Assembly (NCBI RefSeq): GCF_001434295.1
Contig: NZ_AZFA01000009.1
Span: 31,345-95,344, forward strand
DNA: 64,000 nucleotides
Source of the DNA: Companilactobacillus versmoldensis DSM 14857 = KCTC 3814
Lineage (GTDB): Bacteria > Bacillota > Bacilli > Lactobacillales > Lactobacillaceae
Reading direction: 5' to 3'
Under the pieces are notes generated by a model. The model was not told the origin of the DNA and searched no databases. It saw only the letters and a program-made list of their open reading frames with translations. The position numbers and the translations under genes are program-made. How positions within the stretch are numbered: the stretch's first letter is position 1; each line of letters begins with the position of its first letter. This document shows, piece after piece, positions 58,926 through 64,000 of the stretch.

Positions 58926-59900
58926 TTGAATGTATTAATTACTGGTGGTGCAGGTTATATTGGTTCAAATATTTACCTGTCTTTATTTAGAGAAGGGTTC
59001 AATCCCATTATCGTTGATAACTTTTCCACATCGGATACACGGCGTATCAAGGAATTGACCACATTAACTGGCCAAGAAGTGATATATTTCGAGGCCGATG
59101 TTCAAAATAGCGTGGCAATCGAAAAAATTTTGATTGATAATAAGATCGATGCAGTCATTGATGCGGCTGGTTACAAGGTAACAGCTGAGTCTGTGTCGAA
59201 TCCTTTGAAATACTATCAAAATAATGTTGCTGGCATCATCAATCTATTGACGGCAATGCAAGCTGCTAAGGTCAAAAAGCTTGTTTTCAGCTCATCGGCG
59301 AGTGTTTATGGTGATCCTGAAGAGTTGCCAGTCGATGAAAAATCATCAACTGTTCCGGTCAGTCCTTATGGCATGACTAAGCTGCAAAGTGAGCAGATCA
59401 TCTGTGACGTCGTTAAATCTGATCCAGAGTGGAGTGCAATTTCTTTGCGTTACTTCAATCCGATCGGTAAAGATGGCTCGGGCCTTTTGGATGATTTTAG
59501 TAGTGTGATGACGAACAATATTTATGATGCTATCAAGGAAGTTTTGTCTGGTGATCGTGATCACTTGGATATTTATGGCAGTGATTACGACACTATCGAT
59601 GGCACGCCAGTTCGCGACTACATTCATATCACTGACTTAGCTCGTGGACATATTGCGGCTTTGAAACGCTTGGCCGATGCCAAAGATGGTTTTGAAGTCT
59701 TTAATCTTGGTTGTGGCAATGGTGTGACTGTTTTAGGCTTGAAAGATATTTTTGAAGAATTCAGTGGCCAAGATATTCCGGTCGCTTATCAAGGCCGTCG
59801 CGCAGGGGATGCTCCGGTCAGTTATGCCAATATCACCAAGGCGGAAGAAATCCTTCAGTGGCATCCGGTCCACAGTTTAGCTGGTGAAGAATTAGTTTAA
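58926..59900 (+). CDS. galE: UDP-glucose 4-epimerase
   Basis: GalE interconverts UDP-glucose and UDP-galactose. The 324-residue protein has the NAD loop G-G-A-G-Y-I-G-S-N (residues 7-15), S-S-S-A-S-V-Y-G, the catalytic Tyr-Lys pair in P-Y-G-M-T-K, and R-Y-F-N-P-I-G. The start is TTG, about five bases after GGGGGCTAAG. Upstream, the inverted repeat TTACAT...ATGTAA (58860-58880) may be regulatory. No other Leloir genes are adjacent, so it may serve cell-wall or exopolysaccharide precursors. Confidence 0.9.
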   Translation: MNVLITGGAGYIGSNIYLSLFREGFNPIIVDNFSTSDTRRIKELTTLTGQEVIYFEADVQNSVAIEKILIDNKIDAVIDAAGYKVTAESVSNPLKYYQNNVAGIINLLTAMQAAKVKKLVFSSSASVYGDPEELPVDEKSSTVPVSPYGMTKLQSEQIICDVVKSDPEWSAISLRYFNPIGKDGSGLLDDFSSVMTNNIYDAIKEVLSGDRDHLDIYGSDYDTIDGTPVRDYIHITDLARGHIAALKRLADAKDGFEVFNLGCGNGVTVLGLKDIFEEFSGQDIPVAYQGRRAGDAPVSYANITKAEEILQWHPVHSLAGEELV

Positions 59901-59914
59901 TCATGAAAAGAAAA

Positions 59915-59945
59915 GGGGCACAAATCCATTTTGGATTTGTGCCCT
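59915..59945. terminator. bidirectional terminator between galE and the 59951 gene
   Basis: GGGCACAAATCCA / TGGATTTGTGCCC has a short loop, with T-rich DNA on the minus side and TTATTGTT on the plus side. Confidence 0.8.
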
Positions 59946-59950
59946 TATTG

Positions 59951-60586
59951 TTAACCAAGAACGGTTAAGACGACTCGATTCAAACGCTTTGATAAAGAAA
60001 TCAATTTGTCGTAGGTCGGATCGATCGAAGCTTCCTTGATTTTAGTTTTGAGTTGTTTTTGTTCAAACGGAGTGAAGAAGGTCTTCAAGTCGTGATTACC
60101 ATAAAGCGTCGATAAAACGGCAAAGGTATCAGCGGAGATTTTTTCCTCGTTGAGGATCTCATTGCGCATTTCTTTGACGAGATCTTTTTTAACTTGATAG
60201 TTAGGGATATAGTTGTTGGTTTTGCGGAACACGCCAGTAACGGCTTTCGTAACATCGACTTTATCCACTAAAGAATCACCGATCTCGTTATAGATCTGTT
60301 GGGTGATCCGTTCTTTGGTAGCCATGGCACGTAAGACGTGCGTGACACTTTTACCTTGGTTTTTGTTGATGATCTGGAAAAATTCATTTAGATAAGCTTT
60401 GTCTTTTGGCAATAGTTTGTTGATAATGACGCTGTTATCCGTCAGATCGATGACGTCATTTAAAGCTAAGTCAAAAAACGAGGCTTCAGCTAAAAAGGCA
60501 CGACGACGGGTATTCTTAAAAATCCGGACGCTACCTTTTTCATTGCATGATAAAATAAAATACTTTTGTGGGATATTTAATTCCAT
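59951..60586 (-). CDS. possible GPP34/GOLPH3-like protein
   Basis: This 211-residue soluble protein shows Y-F-I-L-S-C-N-E-K-G-S at the start, A-F-L-A-E-A-S-F-F-D-L-A-L-N-D-V-I, and mostly helical segments. The opening L-x-x-x-(E/D)-K-G followed by a helix with A-x-x-x-x-L-x-L-x-x-x-I is the pattern of bacterial GPP34 (GOLPH3-like) proteins. I give this as a possibility only. Its start is 13 bases after the stop of the SGNH hydrolase gene at 60599, so the two are probably co-transcribed. Confidence 0.5.
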   Translation of the reverse strand: MELNIPQKYFILSCNEKGSVRIFKNTRRRAFLAEASFFDLALNDVIDLTDNSVIINKLLPKDKAYLNEFFQIINKNQGKSVTHVLRAMATKERITQQIYNEIGDSLVDKVDVTKAVTGVFRKTNNYIPNYQVKKDLVKEMRNEILNEEKISADTFAVLSTLYGNHDLKTFFTPFEQKQLKTKIKEASIDPTYDKLISLSKRLNRVVLTVLG

Positions 60587-60598
60587 GAGTGCTCCTTT

Positions 60599-61180
60599 TT
60601 AGTTGGAAACCGGAGTCTTGATCTTGATCAGAGACTCTTTGATCTTAGGTACCAACATTTCTTCCAATAAGTCATAACCTTTGCCAGTAAAATGCAATCC
60701 ATCGGCTTGAAGCAGCTGATCGACGTGAGGTTGTGCGGCCATCTTGTGAAGTAAGTCCACATAGGAAACGTTAAATTCTTTGCTTAAATGCTCAGTTACC
60801 AATTCAAATTGTAATTGACGCGTCCACGGACGGTCGGGATTTTTTTGCCAATTAGTGTAGGGTGGGGAGAGCAAGATCGTCCTTTGATGACCAATCTCCT
60901 CCAGAATATAAGTTAAATTGGCGGAAAATTTTCCCGGTTTTATCTCATCCATAATGGAAATATCGTTTGCCCCTAAGCCAACGATACAAATATCAGGTTT
61001 CAATTTGACAACTTTTTTAGTTACGGTAAGAGCATTACTGGTCTTATAGCCAGGAACAGATAAATTGATCACTTTATCTGCGGGAAAGGCGTTTTTGATC
61101 CGGTTAGTTAGCACACTGCTAATCATTCCATCATGGTATCCGGCCATGATAGAATCACCAAATAATACTATTCTTTTCAT
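60599..61180 (-). CDS. cytoplasmic SGNH/GDSL-family hydrolase
   Basis: This 193-residue enzyme without signal peptide has all four SGNH blocks: G-D-S-I-M-A-G (residues 8-14), the Gly in S-V-P-G-Y, G-L-G-A-N-D (about 68-73) and D-G-L-H (about 159-162). It resembles small TesA/lysophospholipase-like esterases of lactobacilli. The substrate is unknown. It is the first gene of a two-gene minus-strand unit with the possible GPP34-like gene. Confidence 0.85.
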   Translation of the reverse strand: MKRIVLFGDSIMAGYHDGMISSVLTNRIKNAFPADKVINLSVPGYKTSNALTVTKKVVKLKPDICIVGLGANDISIMDEIKPGKFSANLTYILEEIGHQRTILLSPPYTNWQKNPDRPWTRQLQFELVTEHLSKEFNVSYVDLLHKMAAQPHVDQLLQADGLHFTGKGYDLLEEMLVPKIKESLIKIKTPVSN

Positions 61181-61275
61181 TTGATATAAAATCCTCTATA
61201 AAAATGTTCTATACTATATTAGAATACCAGAAAAACGGTAAAAGTTAATTAACAATCAATAAGTAGGTCGAAAAT

Positions 61276-62202
61276 ATGCAAGATTTGTCCAATTATTATC
61301 AATTTTCCCGTGAACAATGGCAGAATTTTCATGGGGAACATCACAATCAAGCAATAACTGATGCTGAGTTGCGCAAGATCAAGTCACTTGATGATGAGAT
61401 TTCCATCGAAGACGTCAAAGTCATTTATGCACCGATCCGTCATTTATTGCATGTTTATTTAAAAAACTTTCGCAAGTTGACCAAATTACGAAGTGAATTC
61501 ATCGGCATGCCCAATCATAAAGTGCCGTTCATCATCGGCGTCTCTGGTTCAGTCGCCGTCGGCAAAAGCACCACCGCCCGCCTTTTGAAGATCATGCTGG
61601 AAAGAGCCTATCCACAGTACGTCGTCAGTCAAATGACGACCGATGGCTTTTTATATCCTAGCAAAGTCCTCAAAGAGAAAGGCCTAATGAAGAAAAAAGG
61701 GTTTCCGGAAACTTACGATATGCCGAAGTTGATCCAATTTCTTAGCGACGTGAAGACCCAGGCTGGTCCAGTCAGGTACCCTTTGTATTCGCATAATATT
61801 TACGATATCATTCCTGATAAATACGAAGAAGTCAATAATCCTGATATCTTGATCGTTGAGGGAATCAATGTTTTACAGCTACCTCAAAACACTAATATCT
61901 ATGTCAGTGATTTCTTCGACTTCTCGCTTTTTATCGATGCTCATGCCAAGGATATTGAAACTTGGTTTTTAAATCGGTTCGAAAAGTTGCTTGAGATGGC
62001 AAAGACCGATGTTAATAGTTATTATTATCAGTTTACCCAAATGCCTGAGACTGACGCCATCCAAATGGCAAAAGACGTTTGGAATGAGATAAATTATCCT
62101 AATTTGCAGGAATTCATTGAACCCACTCGTTCTCGGGCCGATCTCATCTTGCACAAGTCTGGTCATCACGAGATCGATGAGGTATTTTTGCGGAAATATT
62201 AG
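61276..62202 (+). CDS. coaA: type I pantothenate kinase
   Basis: CoaA phosphorylates pantothenate, the first step of coenzyme A synthesis. The 308-residue protein has the P-loop G-V-S-G-S-V-A-V-G-K-S-T (about 88-99), T-T-D-G-F-L-Y-P, P-E-T-Y-D and L-I-V-E-G-I-N-V-L-Q. Its length and motifs match the bacterial type I enzyme of the PRK/uridine kinase-like fold. It is divergent from the SGNH hydrolase at 61180. Confidence 0.95.
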   Translation: MQDLSNYYQFSREQWQNFHGEHHNQAITDAELRKIKSLDDEISIEDVKVIYAPIRHLLHVYLKNFRKLTKLRSEFIGMPNHKVPFIIGVSGSVAVGKSTTARLLKIMLERAYPQYVVSQMTTDGFLYPSKVLKEKGLMKKKGFPETYDMPKLIQFLSDVKTQAGPVRYPLYSHNIYDIIPDKYEEVNNPDILIVEGINVLQLPQNTNIYVSDFFDFSLFIDAHAKDIETWFLNRFEKLLEMAKTDVNSYYYQFTQMPETDAIQMAKDVWNEINYPNLQEFIEPTRSRADLILHKSGHHEIDEVFLRKY

Positions 62203-62284
62203 AAAGTATAGGCTTTAGGGTTGTACTGAAAACGATATATCATATACAATATATAGAAATAAATTAGAAAAAGGGGATTGTGAT

Positions 62285-63835
62285 TTGAGCAAACAGTGGC
62301 CAGATGCTGACGGCATCGTTGTTATCGACTACGGTAGTCAATATAATCAATTGATCACTCGTCGTATTCGTGACTTCGGAATCTATTCTGAACTCATGCC
62401 TAACACGATTACTGCAGCTGACATTAAAGAAATCAATCCTAAGGGTATTATTTTGTCTGGTGGACCTAACTCGGTCTATGACGAAGGTGCTTTTACAATT
62501 GATCAAGATATTTACAATTTAGGTATTCCTATTTTAGGGATCTGTTACGGTATGCAATTGATGGCTTATCACCTCGGTGGTGAAGTCGAATCTGCAGACA
62601 ACCGTGAATATGGGAAAGCTGACATTGAAGTAACTGATGATTCAGCCGTTCTCTTCAAGGGATTACCTAAGAAGCAATACGTTTGGATGAGTCATGGTGA
62701 CCTTGTTCGCAAGGCTCCAGAAGGATTCAAAGTTGTTGCAACTAGTAAGAATGCGCCAATTTCATCGATCGCAAATGATGACAAGAAGATGTATGGTGTT
62801 CAATTCCATACCGAAGTCCGTAATACTGAATACGGACTAGACATCTTGAAGAGATTTGCTTTCGACGTTTGTGGTGCCAAAGCTAACTGGTCAATGGATG
62901 ATTTCATCGATCAACAAATCGAAAAAATCAGACAAACAGTTGGCGACAAGAAAGTTCTTTTGGGACTTTCTGGTGGTGTTGATTCATCTGTTGTAGGTGT
63001 TCTACTCCATAAAGCTATCGGAACGCAACTAACTAGCATCTTTGTTGACCACGGTTTGCTCCGTAAGGGTGAAGCTGACCAAGTTATGGACAGTTTGAAA
63101 GGCAAATTTGGTCTAAATATCATCAAAGTTGATGCTCAAAAACGTTTCTTAGATAAACTTGAAGGTGTAACTGACCCTGAAAAGAAACGTAAGATCATCG
63201 GTAACGAGTTCATCCAAGTCTTCAACGACGAGGCTCAAAAGCTCGACGGAATCGACTTCTTGGCTCAAGGAACACTTTACACTGACGTTATCGAAAGTGG
63301 TACAAGTACAGCTCAAACAATCAAATCTCACCACAATGTCGGTGGACTTCCAGAAGATATGAACTTCCAGTTGATCGAACCACTTCGGACATTGTTCAAG
63401 GACGAAACACGTGAATTAGGCGAAAAACTAGGCATGCCACATGACCTAGTTTGGAGACAACCATTCCCAGGCCCAGGCCTTGGAATCCGTGTCATCGGTG
63501 CTATCACTGAAGACAAACTTCAAATCGTCCGCGATTCAGATTTGATTTTAAGAGAAGAAATCAAAAACGCCGGCTTAGAAAAAGATATTTGGCAATACTT
63601 CACAGTCTTACCAGGTATCCGTTCAGTCGGAGTAATGGGTGATGGCAGAACCTACGACTATACAGTCGGAATCCGTGCCGTTACATCAATCGACGGAATG
63701 ACTGCCGATTTCGCCAAGATTCCATGGGACGTCTTGCAAAAGATCTCCGTAAGAATCGTAAACGAAGTCGACCACGTCAATCGTATAGTGTACGATATTA
63801 CAAGCAAGCCGCCATCAACTATTGAATGGGAATAA
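62285..63835 (+). CDS. guaA: GMP synthase (glutamine-hydrolysing)
   Basis: GuaA turns XMP into GMP using glutamine and ATP. The 516-residue protein has the class I glutamine amidotransferase part (catalytic Cys in [12 protein letters not shown] near 185), the ATP-pyrophosphatase P-loop L-S-G-G-V-D-S-S-V (about 228-236) and the dimerisation end K-P-P-S-T-I-E-W-E. The start is TTG 62285, seven bases after AAGGGGA. It is the last gene in the window. Confidence 0.96.
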   Translation: MSKQWPDADGIVVIDYGSQYNQLITRRIRDFGIYSELMPNTITAADIKEINPKGIILSGGPNSVYDEGAFTIDQDIYNLGIPILGICYGMQLMAYHLGGEVESADNREYGKADIEVTDDSAVLFKGLPKKQYVWMSHGDLVRKAPEGFKVVATSKNAPISSIANDDKKMYGVQFHTEVRNTEYGLDILKRFAFDVCGAKANWSMDDFIDQQIEKIRQTVGDKKVLLGLSGGVDSSVVGVLLHKAIGTQLTSIFVDHGLLRKGEADQVMDSLKGKFGLNIIKVDAQKRFLDKLEGVTDPEKKRKIIGNEFIQVFNDEAQKLDGIDFLAQGTLYTDVIESGTSTAQTIKSHHNVGGLPEDMNFQLIEPLRTLFKDETRELGEKLGMPHDLVWRQPFPGPGLGIRVIGAITEDKLQIVRDSDLILREEIKNAGLEKDIWQYFTVLPGIRSVGVMGDGRTYDYTVGIRAVTSIDGMTADFAKIPWDVLQKISVRIVNEVDHVNRIVYDITSKPPSTIEWE

Positions 63836-63924
63836 AAAAGTGATTATAGTAGAAATAAATCGTATAACTCACTTTTATGAAAAAACTAACTAATCTTGCG
63901 ATATATCGTAAAATTTCAAAAAAA

Positions 63925-63964
63925 GGGAGTCACTTTGCATATTGTAAAGTGGCTCCCTTTTTTT
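63925..63964 (+). terminator. terminator after guaA
   Basis: GGGAG-x-CACTTT pairs with AAAGTG-x-CTCCC, followed by TTTTTTT. A weaker hairpin (AAGTGA...TCACTT, about 63837-63877) lies before it. The bases from 63965 to 64000 show nothing that I can name. Confidence 0.85.
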
Positions 63965-64000
63965 GCGTATGTTTGCCAGAAATTTTGGCTCTAAGTCAAA

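Overview
The window looks like a chromosomal segment of a low-GC Gram-positive lactic acid bacterium of the family Lactobacillaceae. I lean towards the Companilactobacillus group, but that is an inference from gene content and sequence feel, not a search. The grounds are AGGAGG-type ribosome binding sites, common TTG/GTG starts, Met T-box leaders, a sortase-anchored surface protein, a folB-folK-folE-folC-xtp3-folP cluster, PepI-type peptidases and no sign of respiration. I see no rRNA, tRNA, CRISPR array, IS element or prophage.

Layout. 1-4490: folate operon, entered inside folB, with folC broken by one in-frame amber codon. 4552-11041: single genes and pairs, namely an NAD(P)-binding oxidoreductase plus flavodoxin, a secreted nuclease with a lipoprotein partner, a membrane-anchored OB-fold-like protein, a proline iminopeptidase-like hydrolase, an LPXTG protein with two NEAT-like domains, and a HicB-like protein. 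11104-16525: an atypical response regulator divergent from pstS-C-A-B-phoU, with a five-repeat Pho box between them. 16571-19350: a membrane XRE regulator, an epimerase behind a MerR-type promoter, and an unrecognised gene. 19730-29060 (minus strand): an aromatic operon aroC-tkt-aroE-aroF-aroB-aroA-tyrA-aroK/chorismate mutase. Its leader encodes a small peptide containing W-Y-Y-Y-F followed by alternative hairpins and a terminator. 29204-32695: a metal/stress module (P1B-type ATPase, separate HMA protein, Dps-like protein, Crp/Fnr regulator). Both promoters carry the same FNR-type palindrome at the same distance from the -10.

32815-41878: an unrecognised protein, then a sulfur amino acid region. 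Two T-box leaders, probably for Met, precede a cystathionine lyase and an ABC importer. A second solute-binding protein, an O-acetylhomoserine sulfhydrylase and an M20 amidohydrolase follow. 42086-45345: a large YhgE/Pip membrane protein divergent from a TetR regulator. 45624-52713: a 5-oxoproline operon (pxpB, pxpC, biotin carrier, biotin carboxylase, YcsI-like, pxpA, NRAMP-like transporter) that runs tail to tail into biotin-protein ligase. 52821-63964: cell-envelope proteins (zinc-ribbon/TcaA-like, SGNH lipoprotein), HelD, Dus, GalE, a possible GPP34-like protein, an SGNH hydrolase, pantothenate kinase and GMP synthase.

How parts fit together. The aro operon carries its own transketolase, which can make erythrose 4-phosphate for DAHP synthase, but I find no 3-dehydroquinate dehydratase gene. 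The Crp/Fnr protein has the E-x-x-S-R recognition helix expected for TTGAC half-sites, so it probably controls both transcripts of its own module. The Pxp operon contains the parts of a split urea-carboxylase-like biotin enzyme. The aro leader-peptide attenuator and the paired FNR-type promoters are the strongest candidates for undescribed regulation here.
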